A stretch of DNA of 5,095 nt from an uncultured Faecalibacterium sp. (GCA_934525325.1 CAKSZE010000084.1:1-5095), one strand, 5' to 3'. Shown: positions 1-5,095, counted from the first letter of the stretch. Notes: generated by a model not told the origin, from the sequence alone. A program made the numbers and translations.

Positions 1-542
1 TGCAGATGCTCCTCACAGGTCTGCTCCTGATTGATCATGCTCACCTTGCCGGTCATGATGCGGAAGCGGGTGTTCAGGCCGGTGATGCGGTCGTAGGCAG
101 AGCGCAGATACTTGTTGGGCAGGGTGCTCATCAGCAGCTCGTGGAAGTCGTCGTCCGACTCGCAGAAGTCCTCGATGCGCTCGCTGTGGTGCATCAGCTC
201 GGCGTAGGCCTCCAGCTGCTCCCGGGGGATGGCATTCCCGTAAGTACGCAGGGCGTAGGGCTCCACCAAAAGACGCATTTCAAACATGCTGTGCACGTCC
301 TCCTCGGTGATGCCGGAGACCATCAGGCCCTTTTTGGGCAGAATGGTGATCAGTCCCTCCTGCTCCAGACGCCCCAGTGCATCCCGCATGGGGGTGCGGC
401 TGATGTTGCCCATCTCGGCGCAGAGCTTCTGCTCGTTCAGAAACTCGTTGGGGCGGTATTCGCAGTTCAGGATCTTGGTCTTGAGGTACTGGTACGCCTG
501 CAGCTTCAGGCTGAGCTTTGCCTGTGCATCCTGCTCTTTCAT
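1..542 (-). CDS. GntR-family (FCD-type) transcriptional regulator, C-terminus cut by window edge
   Basis: This gene starts at the ATG at 542 (reading left) and leaves the window after 180 codons; members of the family are usually about 210-240 residues, so roughly 40 residues are missing. Residues 12-78 form the GntR winged helix-turn-helix, with the hallmark SRTPMRDAL at 48-56 followed by RLEQEGLI and the wing PKKGLMV. Residues 80-180 look like the all-helical FCD ligand domain: RLLVEP at 90-95, D130 with H134 in the D-x3-H metal pattern, N143/L146 of the N..L motif, and H179 of the EEHL motif. FCD proteins are dimeric repressors or activators that usually respond to small carboxylic acids or sugar acids, often with a bound metal; the effector here cannot be told. 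The start is supported by AGGAGAG at 550-556 on the minus strand, 7 bases upstream. One extra residue (N46) sits just before the SRTP motif compared with the usual LGVSRTP. It is transcribed divergently from the Fur-family gene. Confidence 0.9.
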   Translation of the reverse strand, partial: MKEQDAQAKLSLKLQAYQYLKTKILNCEYRPNEFLNEQKLCAEMGNISRTPMRDALGRLEQEGLITILPKKGLMVSGITEEDVHSMFEMRLLVEPYALRTYGNAIPREQLEAYAELMHHSERIEDFCESDDDFHELLMSTLPNKYLRSAYDRITGLNTRFRIMTGKVSMINQEQTCEEHL

Positions 543-549
543 AAGCACA

Positions 550-556
550 CTCTCCT
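550..556 (-). promoter_or_regulatory. Ribosome binding site of the GntR-family gene
   Basis: The minus-strand sequence AGGAGAG lies 7 bases before the ATG at 542. It is the best Shine-Dalgarno match nearby and fixes the start of the GntR-family gene. Confidence 0.8.
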
Positions 557-680
557 ATTCTTCTTCTCCAAAAAACGTTCCAAAACGTCCGGACCGGCAG
601 CGCAAACCCACCGCTGCCAGTTCTCTTCTTCTTCATGTTCAGCCAGCTTGTATCCCGGCTGCAATCCAACCACTTTATCT

Positions 681-686
681 AGTATA
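681..686 (-). promoter_or_regulatory. Candidate -10 box for the GntR-family gene
   Basis: On the minus strand TATACT lies in the most AT-rich part of the intergenic region, implying a leader of about 130 bases. No good -35 hexamer sits 16-18 bases upstream (the bases there are A-rich), so the assignment is weak. It overlaps the near-palindrome TAGTATATTA at 680-689, which might be an autoregulatory GntR-type operator. Confidence 0.35.
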
Positions 687-835
687 TTATTTCACATTAG
701 GGCATTTTTTACAAGACTTTTCGCTTAACTTTGGCGTGTTTTCCGTTTTATACAAAGATTACGCCCCGATTTTGCTACTTTTTACAATGGTTTTTGTGCT
801 TGTCGCCAAACAGACCGACTTTTTGCCCGCTTCTT

Positions 836-864
836 TTGCATCCAAGCGCAAACTGTGCTACAAT
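836..864 (+). promoter_or_regulatory. Promoter of the Fur-family gene
   Basis: TTGCAT at 836-841 and TACAAT at 859-864 are separated by 17 bases, and TG at 856-857 makes an extended -10. Transcription would start near 870-872, leaving a leader of about 40 bases. An interrupted inverted repeat TTTGC-N8-GCAAA (835-852) covers the -35 box and part of the spacer. The -35 matches the consensus only in its first three bases, but the extended -10 compensates. Confidence 0.65.
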
Positions 865-891
865 AGAGGTAAAAAACAACACATCTACACC

Positions 892-899
892 GGAAAGGA
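892..899 (+). promoter_or_regulatory. Ribosome binding site of the Fur-family gene
   Basis: GGAAAGGA lies 11 bases before the ATG at 911. The spacing is somewhat long, but no other start codon in frame has a better site, and the upstream in-frame ATG at 731 precedes the predicted promoter. Confidence 0.6.
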
Positions 900-910
900 T
901 CGAATTTTTC

Positions 911-1396
911 ATGGCACGAAGCGATGGCTACAACACCCGCACCCGGCAGCTCATCCTGGATTACCTCATCAACAACCGTCAGCACGCGGTAAGCGCCTCC
1001 AACATTCTGGAGCATCTGGAGGCGCAGGGCGCAAGCCCCAACCCCACCACCGTGTACCGCTATCTGGATAAGCTGGCGGGCGAGCAGCGCATTATGAAAT
1101 ATGTGGCCGACAAGGGCGAGCGGGCGGTGTTCCAGTATGTGGACGAGGGACGCCACTGCCGGGAGCATCTGCACCTCAAGTGCGTGCAGTGCGGGCGTAT
1201 CTATCATCTGGACTGCCATTTTATGGATGAGGTACGCGCCCACCTGATGGCAGAGCACGGTTTTACCCTGCAATGCGAGGGCAGCGTGCTGTACGGGCTG
1301 TGCCGTCATTGCGCGCAGAACGCGGCACCGTCCGCAGCGGAAGAACAGCCTGCAAAAAAATGCGCCTGCTGTGTTGACACGGACAAAAACCCGTGA
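911..1396 (+). CDS. Fur-superfamily metal-responsive transcriptional repressor (possibly zinc-sensing, Zur-like)
   Basis: This 161-residue protein has the Fur architecture. Residues 9-75 form the winged helix with the signature PNPTTVYRYLDKL (43-55); residues 80-134 form the dimerisation and metal domain. The structural zinc site is complete: C91-x2-C94 and C131-x2-C134. Sensor-site candidates are H82, H86 and H88 in the HLHLKC segment, H99, D101 and H116. The position five after C94 that is Asp or Glu in PerR and Fur is H99 here. The position five before the YG of LYGLC, a metal-binding His in many Fur proteins, is E123. This resembles my recollection of clostridial Fur-family regulators with an H-L-D-C segment, often considered zinc-type; metal specificity is inference. 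Residues 135-161 are a low-complexity tail carrying a CACC cluster (151-154). Start: an open frame reaches back to 731, but the promoter at 836-864 and GGAAAGGA at 892-899 support 911. No terminator follows; its stop codon lies in the asnB promoter. Confidence 0.9.
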   Translation: MARSDGYNTRTRQLILDYLINNRQHAVSASNILEHLEAQGASPNPTTVYRYLDKLAGEQRIMKYVADKGERAVFQYVDEGRHCREHLHLKCVQCGRIYHLDCHFMDEVRAHLMAEHGFTLQCEGSVLYGLCRHCAQNAAPSAAEEQPAKKCACCVDTDKNP

Positions 1397-1402
1397 TACA
1401 AT
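1374..1402 (+). promoter_or_regulatory. Strong promoter of the asnB leader, embedded in the end of the Fur-family gene
   Basis: A perfect -35 TTGACA (1374-1379) and a -10 TACAAT (1397-1402) are separated by exactly 17 bases, and TG at 1394-1395 gives an extended -10. The -35 overlaps codons 155-157 (Val-Asp-Thr) of the Fur-family protein, and its TGA stop codon (1394-1396) supplies the TGn of the extended -10. Transcription should begin near 1408-1410, just upstream of the first T-box helix. Confidence 0.85.
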
Positions 1403-1414
1403 GCAGACAATAAA

Positions 1415-1708
1415 AGCGTTGACCGGGAAAAGTAAGGCCTCAGGTTTTTCTTACAGAGAGTGCGGGATGCTGGAAACCGCGCAGAAAACGAAGCCCGAAG
1501 AACACCCGTGAGCAGCTCCCTGAACCTGCGGTGTGCAGCAGTAGGGGCAGACGTGCGCCGCTCGTTATCGCGGCAGTGCTTTCAACGGGGAGAGCGCACA
1601 AAAGTGACCGGCGTATTGCGTATGCCGGTAATTTAGGTGGCACCACGGATACGGCAGTATATTCGTCCTAGGACTATGGGATGAATGTGCTGCCGTATTT
1701 TTATTTTT
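1415..1708 (+). promoter_or_regulatory. T-box riboswitch, tRNA-Asn specific, controlling asnB
   Basis: The leader contains the ordered parts of a class I T-box. Stem I opens with CGGG (1424-1427) pairing with CCCG (1505-1508), encloses the AGTA motif (1431-1434), an AGAGAG motif (1455-1460) and a distal TGCGG/CCGCGCA helix (1461-1483). The specifier loop carries AAC (1501-1503) followed by the usual purine A1504; AAC is an Asn codon. Further helices follow at 1515-1548, 1553-1599 and the stem III candidate 1608-1628 (8 bp, one G-U, loop TTGCG). The T-box sequence AGGTGGCACCACGG is at 1635-1648. TGGC (1638-1641) would pair with the tRNA 3' end GCCA, so it expects discriminator G73, as tRNA-Asn normally has. 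The antiterminator pairs 1633-1637 with 1667-1671 and 1645-1650 with 1661-1666 around the 7-base bulge 1638-1644. It excludes the terminator at 1649-1698. Uncharged tRNA-Asn is predicted to turn asnB on. Confidence 0.95.
1649..1708 (+). terminator. T-box-controlled Rho-independent terminator (attenuator)
   Basis: The 9-bp outer helix ATACGGCAG (1649-1657) with CTGCCGTAT (1690-1698) continues, after a 3x3 internal loop, into an 8-bp helix (1661-1668 with 1679-1686, one G-T). The U-rich tract at 1698-1708 follows at once. Bases 1649-1650 and 1661-1671 are shared with the antiterminator, so the two folds compete. It may also stop read-through from the Fur-family gene. Confidence 0.93.
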
Positions 1709-1722
1709 ATCGTTTTTTACAA

Positions 1723-1728
1723 GAGGGG
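1723..1728 (+). promoter_or_regulatory. Ribosome binding site of asnB
   Basis: GAGGGG lies 8 bases before the ATG at 1737 and downstream of the attenuator, so it is reached only by transcripts that pass the terminator. It fixes the asnB start, which is also required to place the catalytic cysteine at residue 2. Confidence 0.75.
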
Positions 1729-1736
1729 TAAGAAGT

Positions 1737-3323
1737 ATGTGTTGTGTTATGGGTTATACGGGGCATGATTTGCCCGCCGAAAAATTCAAGGAGTATCTGC
1801 TGCGCACCGTGGACCGCGGGCCGGACGACCAGCGGGTGGTGGAGGGACCCTACGGCCTGATGGGCTTTGGGCGGCTTGCCATCATGGGACTGACCCCGGA
1901 GGGGATGCAGCCCTTTTACCGGGGCGCGGACTGCGTGGTGTGCAACGGCGAGCTGTACGGCTTCCGGTTCGAAAAAGAGATCTTAAAGCGCCGGGGCTAC
2001 AAGTTCTGCTCTGACTGCGACTGCGAGATTTTGCTGCCGCTGTACTACGAGTATGGGCTGGATATGTTCCGCCACATGGACGCCGAGTTTGCGCTTATTA
2101 TGTACGATTCCCGCAAGGACCGGCTCATTGCCGCCCGCGACCCCATCGGCATCCGTCCGCTGTTCTACGGCTACTCCAAGTCCAGCCATAAGATCGCTTT
2201 CTCCTCCGAGATGCGCAACCTGATCGGCTGGTGCGATGACATCCGCCCCTTCCCCATCGGCAGCTACTACTGCGACGGCCGCTTTGTGCGCTACGAGGAC
2301 ATTGCCGATGTGCCCGCACCCATGCAGGACGATATGCCCACCATCCTGCAGAACATCCGCGAAAAGCTGATCGCCGGTGTGGAAAAACGGCTGGATGCTG
2401 ATGCACCCGTGGGCTTCCTGCTCTCCGGCGGGCTCGACTCCTCCTTGGTGTGCTCCATTGCCGCCAAGAAGCTGGGCAAGCCCATCCGCACCTTTGCCAT
2501 CGGCATGGACACCGATGCCATCGACCTGAAATACGCCCGCCAGACTGCGGACTATCTTGGCAGCGAGCACCACGAGATCATCATCAACCGCGAGATGGTG
2601 CTCAGCAGCCTGGAAGAAGTCATCCGGCTGCTGGGTACATGGGATATCACCACCATCCGCGCCAGCATGGGCATGTACCTGCTGTGCAAGGCCATCCACG
2701 AGCAGACCGATGTGCGTGTGCTGCTGACCGGCGAGATCTCGGACGAGCTGTTCGGCTACAAATACACCGACTACGCCCCCACCGCCGACGCCTTCCAGCA
2801 GGAGAGCCAGAAGCGCATCCGCGAGCTGTATATGTACGATGTGCTGCGGGCAGACCGCTGCATCTCCTCCAACAGCATCGAGGCGCGCGTGCCCTTTGGC
2901 GACTTGGACTTTGTGCGCTACGTCATGGCCATTGACCCGGAAAAGAAGCTGAACCGCTATGGCAAGGGCAAGTACCTGCTGCGCAAGGCCTTTGAGGGCG
3001 ACTGGCTGCCGCCGGAGATCCTGTGGCGCGAAAAGGCCGCCTTCTCGGACGCCGTGGGCCACAGCATGGTGGACGACATCAAGGAGTACGCCGAGAGCCT
3101 GTACACCGACGAGGAGTTCCAGATGCGCCGGGCAAACTACTCGGCACACTGCATGCCCTTTACCAAGGAGAGCCTGTTCTACCGCGAAATTTTTGAGAAG
3201 TACTACCACGACCAGAGCCGCACCATCGTGGGCTTCTGGATGCCCAACAAGGCATGGCCGGGCTGCAATGTCAACGATCCCTCTGCCCGCGTGCTGGCAA
3301 ACTACGGTGCTTCCGGCGTGTAA
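1737..3323 (+). CDS. asnB: Asparagine synthetase B, glutamine-hydrolysing
   Basis: This cytoplasmic enzyme converts aspartate, glutamine and ATP to asparagine, glutamate, AMP and pyrophosphate. The 528 residues are slightly shorter than E. coli AsnB (554) and appear complete. The N-terminal class II glutaminase domain (about 1-190) has Cys2, the nucleophile exposed when Met1 is removed, RGPDD at 27-31, NGELY at 70-74 and D95 in the CDCE segment, the usual glutamine-binding positions. The C-terminal synthetase domain has the PPi-loop motif SGGLDSS at 230-236, GEISDE at 332-337 (E333 corresponding to the catalytic Glu of E. coli GEGADE), SIEARVPF, and WREKAAFSDAVGH, where K433 corresponds to the conserved active-site Lys. 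Residue 3 is Cys, where Gly or Ser is more usual (MCG or MCS). Expression is controlled by the adjacent tRNA-Asn T-box, independently confirming the product: the leader senses lack of charged tRNA for the amino acid the enzyme makes. It is monocistronic, followed by a strong terminator and a convergent gene. Confidence 0.97.
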   Translation: MCCVMGYTGHDLPAEKFKEYLLRTVDRGPDDQRVVEGPYGLMGFGRLAIMGLTPEGMQPFYRGADCVVCNGELYGFRFEKEILKRRGYKFCSDCDCEILLPLYYEYGLDMFRHMDAEFALIMYDSRKDRLIAARDPIGIRPLFYGYSKSSHKIAFSSEMRNLIGWCDDIRPFPIGSYYCDGRFVRYEDIADVPAPMQDDMPTILQNIREKLIAGVEKRLDADAPVGFLLSGGLDSSLVCSIAAKKLGKPIRTFAIGMDTDAIDLKYARQTADYLGSEHHEIIINREMVLSSLEEVIRLLGTWDITTIRASMGMYLLCKAIHEQTDVRVLLTGEISDELFGYKYTDYAPTADAFQQESQKRIRELYMYDVLRADRCISSNSIEARVPFGDLDFVRYVMAIDPEKKLNRYGKGKYLLRKAFEGDWLPPEILWREKAAFSDAVGHSMVDDIKEYAESLYTDEEFQMRRANYSAHCMPFTKESLFYREIFEKYYHDQSRTIVGFWMPNKAWPGCNVNDPSARVLANYGASGV

Positions 3324-3392
3324 CGCCAGAGCATTTTGAATGCGCTCCGCTGTGCTTTGCGCATAAACAGCGGAAAACATATTTTATCAGAA

Positions 3393-3433
3393 CAAAGTCG
3401 GACAGCCCGCGGGCTGTCCGACTTTGCGTTTTT
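3393..3433 (+). terminator. Rho-independent terminator of asnB
   Basis: A perfect inverted repeat has 17-base arms (3393-3409 and 3410-3426) with no spacer, so the innermost bases of CCCGCGGG must open to form the loop. It is followed by T5 at 3429-3433. It lies 70 bases after the asnB stop. A weaker hairpin (arms 3346-3353 and 3367-3374) precedes it without a T tract. Confidence 0.9.
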
Positions 3434-3435
3434 AC

Positions 3436-3481
3436 AAAAAAAGCCCCCGCCGACAGAGGGAAAAAAGTGTCGGCGGGGGCT
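3436..3481 (-). terminator. Rho-independent terminator of the EF-G-like gene
   Basis: A 14-bp GC-rich stem (3442-3455 with 3468-3481, loop 3456-3467) is followed on the minus strand by seven consecutive T (complement of 3436-3442). It sits 30 bases past the stop codon of the minus-strand gene. With the asnB terminator next to it, the convergent transcripts are insulated from each other. Confidence 0.92.
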
Positions 3482-3511
3482 CGGGAAAATGTCAAATCAG
3501 GGGTTCAGGGC

Positions 3512-5095
3512 TCAGTCGTCTGCGGCCTCGTCCAGATTGCCCAGCTTCTTGGCCTGCTCCACAACGGCGGGCACCAGCATCTCGGGCAGGGTCTCGTAGC
3601 GGGCAAACTCGGTGGTGAACCAGCCGCGGCCCTGCGTAGTCTGCCGGATAAATGTGGTAAAGTTTGCAAGCTCTGCCAGCGGTACCTCGGCGATGATGGT
3701 CTGCAAGCCGTCCTCGTCCGGCTCCATGCCCAGCACACGGCCGCGGCGCTTGGTCACATCGCCCATGATGTCGCCGGTGTTGTCGTTGGGCACATGAGCT
3801 TTCAGGGTGTGGATAGGCTCCAGAATGACCGGACCAGCCTCCGGCATAGCGGCCTTGTAGGCCAGCTTTGCAGCCATGATAAAGGCCATTTCAGAGCTGT
3901 CTACCGGGTGGTAGCTGCCGTCCAGCAGGGTAGCCTTCAGGCCGACTACGGGGTAACCTGCCAGCACGCCCTTTTCGGCAGCCAGACGCACGCCCTTTTC
4001 CACGGCGGGGAAGAAGTTCTTGGGCACGCTGCCGCCGAACACCTTCTCCTCAAACACCACCTGCTCGCTGTCGCAGGGCTCGAAGTTGATGATAACATCG
4101 CCGAACTGGCCGTGGCCGCCGGTCTGCTTCTTGTGGCGGCCCTGCTTCTGGCAGGCCTTGCGGATGGACTCACGGTAGGCGATGCGGGGAGCTTCCAGAC
4201 CGATCTCCACGCCGAACTTGTTCTTCAGCTTGGCCTTCACCACGTCCAGATGCTGCTCGCCCAAGCCGCCGATGACCTGCTGATGGGTCTCGGCGTTGTT
4301 GATGTAGCACAGGGTGGGATCCTCTTCCATCAGGCGTGCCAGTGCGCTGGAGATCTTGCCCTCGTCGCCCTTCTTGGCCACGGTAACGGCCATGAACAGG
4401 CTGGGCTTGGGGAACACGGGTGCAGGCAGCTTGACCACGCGGTCTGCATCGCACAGGGTATCGCCGGTCTTTGCGCTCACCAGCTTTGCCACAGCGCCGA
4501 TATCACCGGCACCGATGCCGTCGTTCTCGATCTGCTTCTTGCCAAGGACGGTCAGGGGCTTGGTGATCTTTTCCACCTCGCCGGTGCGGGCGTTGGTCAG
4601 CGGCTCGCCAGCGGTCACCTTGCCGCTGATGACCCGCAGATAGCTCAGCTTGCCCACAAACGGGTCAGCCACAGTCTTAAAGACGTAGGCGGCAGTGGGC
4701 TCGTCCTCGGTGCAGTGCAGCTCCACCGGCTCGCCGTTGGCATCCTCTGCCAGCGTGCTGGCTTCGTGCTCCGGGCTGGGCAGCAGCTTGTGCATATTGA
4801 ACAGCAGCATATCCAGTGCCTGCATATTCACGGCGCTGCCGCAGAACACGGGGGTGATCAGGCCGTTCTTAACGCCCTTGCGCATACCCTCCACGATCTC
4901 CTCGGTGGTAAAGGGCTCGCCGCCGAAGAACTTTTCCATCAGCTCATCGTCAGTTTCTGCAATAGCCTCGCTCATGGCCTCGATCAGGCCCTGGAAGCGG
5001 TGGCCGATGTCCGGCAGATCCACCTGGATCTGCTTGCCGCCCTCGTACTTGAAGGCCTTCTGGCTGAACAGGTTGATGTACACGGGGGTGCCGTC
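3512..5095 (-). CDS. Elongation factor G-like translational GTPase (EF-G paralogue type), N-terminus cut by window edge
   Basis: The frame is open from the right edge to the TGA at 3512-3514, giving 527 visible residues. EF-G proteins are about 690-700 residues, so roughly 165 N-terminal residues, including the G1-G4 GTP-binding motifs and the start, lie outside. Visible are the end of the G domain with the G5-type motif CGSA at 85-88 followed by LLPSP; domain II (about 130-225) with LRVISGKV; domain III with EEDPTL (257-262) and GGLGEQHLD (276-284); domain IV with a KKQTGGHGQFGDV segment (322-334) and GSYHPVDSSEMAF (393-405, H396 at the loop-tip position important for translocation); and domain V with GDIMGDVTKRRGRV and TQGRG. 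The RHKKQTGGHGQFGD form differs from the usual housekeeping RQSGGRGQFGH, suggesting the EF-G2-type paralogue group, whose role is less defined; the canonical fusA usually sits beside rpsL/rpsG and tuf, not seen here. A terminator follows its stop. Confidence 0.9.
   Translation of the reverse strand, partial: DGTPVYINLFSQKAFKYEGGKQIQVDLPDIGHRFQGLIEAMSEAIAETDDELMEKFFGGEPFTTEEIVEGMRKGVKNGLITPVFCGSAVNMQALDMLLFNMHKLLPSPEHEASTLAEDANGEPVELHCTEDEPTAAYVFKTVADPFVGKLSYLRVISGKVTAGEPLTNARTGEVEKITKPLTVLGKKQIENDGIGAGDIGAVAKLVSAKTGDTLCDADRVVKLPAPVFPKPSLFMAVTVAKKGDEGKISSALARLMEEDPTLCYINNAETHQQVIGGLGEQHLDVVKAKLKNKFGVEIGLEAPRIAYRESIRKACQKQGRHKKQTGGHGQFGDVIINFEPCDSEQVVFEEKVFGGSVPKNFFPAVEKGVRLAAEKGVLAGYPVVGLKATLLDGSYHPVDSSEMAFIMAAKLAYKAAMPEAGPVILEPIHTLKAHVPNDNTGDIMGDVTKRRGRVLGMEPDEDGLQTIIAEVPLAELANFTTFIRQTTQGRGWFTTEFARYETLPEMLVPAVVEQAKKLGNLDEAADD

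Larger units (their letters stand above)
543..910. other. Divergent intergenic region between the GntR-family and Fur-family genes
   Basis: This stretch of about 370 bases is more AT-rich than the flanking genes and carries no believable coding region. Open frames that cross it in the plus direction lack a ribosome binding site or run antisense to the GntR gene. It holds the likely promoter of each flanking gene, a 7-bp GC-rich hairpin in the GntR leader (arms 596-602 and 612-618), and two short imperfect or interrupted inverted repeats that could be operators (680-689 and 835-852). Confidence 0.75.

Noticed and set aside
6..728. Plus-strand open frame of 240 codons
   Set aside because: It runs antisense to the GntR-family gene, has no ribosome binding site, and its translation looks like the usual Leu/Val/Ala/His-rich shadow of a GC-rich gene.
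783..788. A second possible -10 (TACAAT) upstream of the Fur-family gene
   Set aside because: It has no reasonable -35 at the right distance and lacks the extended TG; the promoter at 836-864 is better.
731..910. N-terminal extension of the Fur-family protein to an in-frame ATG at 731
   Set aside because: The extension has no ribosome binding site, contains the predicted promoter, and adds about 60 residues unlike any Fur N-terminus.
1440..1646. Minus-strand 68-codon open frame
   Set aside because: It lies entirely over the T-box leader, whose RNA structure explains the sequence.
3346..3374. Hairpin (8-bp arms) just after asnB considered as a terminator
   Set aside because: It has no T tract after it; the strong terminator at 3393-3433 is a better candidate.
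1983..3380. Minus-strand open frame of 465 codons opposite asnB
   Set aside because: It is a long antisense shadow created by biased third-codon positions in asnB. The protein is Val/Ala/His/Gly-rich with no domain, and the frame crosses the asnB terminator region without a start signal.
1..5095. Search for CRISPR arrays, insertion sequences, tRNA or rRNA genes, attachment sites, toxin-antitoxin or defence genes
   Set aside because: No regularly spaced repeats, transposase-like frames, terminal inverted repeats, clover-leaf sequences or small two-gene cassettes were seen by eye on either strand.

Overview
The window looks like a chromosomal segment of a moderately GC-rich, low-GC-lineage (Firmicutes/Bacillota) anaerobe. 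The evidence is a tRNA-sensing T-box leader, AGGAGG-type ribosome binding sites, TTGACA/TACAAT promoters and strong Rho-independent terminators combined with G/C-ending codons. That pattern resembles gut Oscillospiraceae (Faecalibacterium-like bacteria), but the taxon is an inference from style and not a database match. There is no insertion sequence, phage gene, CRISPR array, tRNA or rRNA.

Layout: (1) Bases 1-542, minus strand: the N-terminal 180 residues of a GntR-family (FCD-type) transcription regulator that runs off the left edge. (2) Bases 543-910: a non-coding divergent promoter region. (3) Bases 911-1396, plus strand: a Fur-superfamily metal-dependent repressor of 161 residues with two CxxC zinc-binding pairs and a cysteine-rich tail. 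(4) Bases 1374-1736: a near-consensus promoter that begins inside the 3' end of the Fur-family gene, followed by a complete T-box leader. Its specifier codon is AAC (Asn), its acceptor-pairing bases are TGGC (matching a G73 discriminator plus CCA), and its antiterminator and terminator are mutually exclusive. (5) Bases 1737-3323: asnB, glutamine-hydrolysing asparagine synthetase. (6) Bases 3324-3511: two back-to-back terminator hairpins between convergent genes. (7) Bases 3512-5095, minus strand: the C-terminal 527 residues of an elongation-factor-G-like translational GTPase that runs off the right edge.

The best-supported regulatory story is asnB. Uncharged tRNA-Asn is predicted to pair with the AAC specifier and the TGGC bulge, stabilise the antiterminator, and allow synthesis of the enzyme that makes asparagine. 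Every element (specifier, discriminator match, enzyme) agrees. The asnB promoter is embedded in the last codons and stop codon of the upstream Fur-family gene, which has no terminator of its own, so the T-box terminator probably also ends read-through transcripts of that gene. I found no convincing novel multi-gene system; the window is mostly housekeeping and regulatory genes with one well-formed riboswitch.
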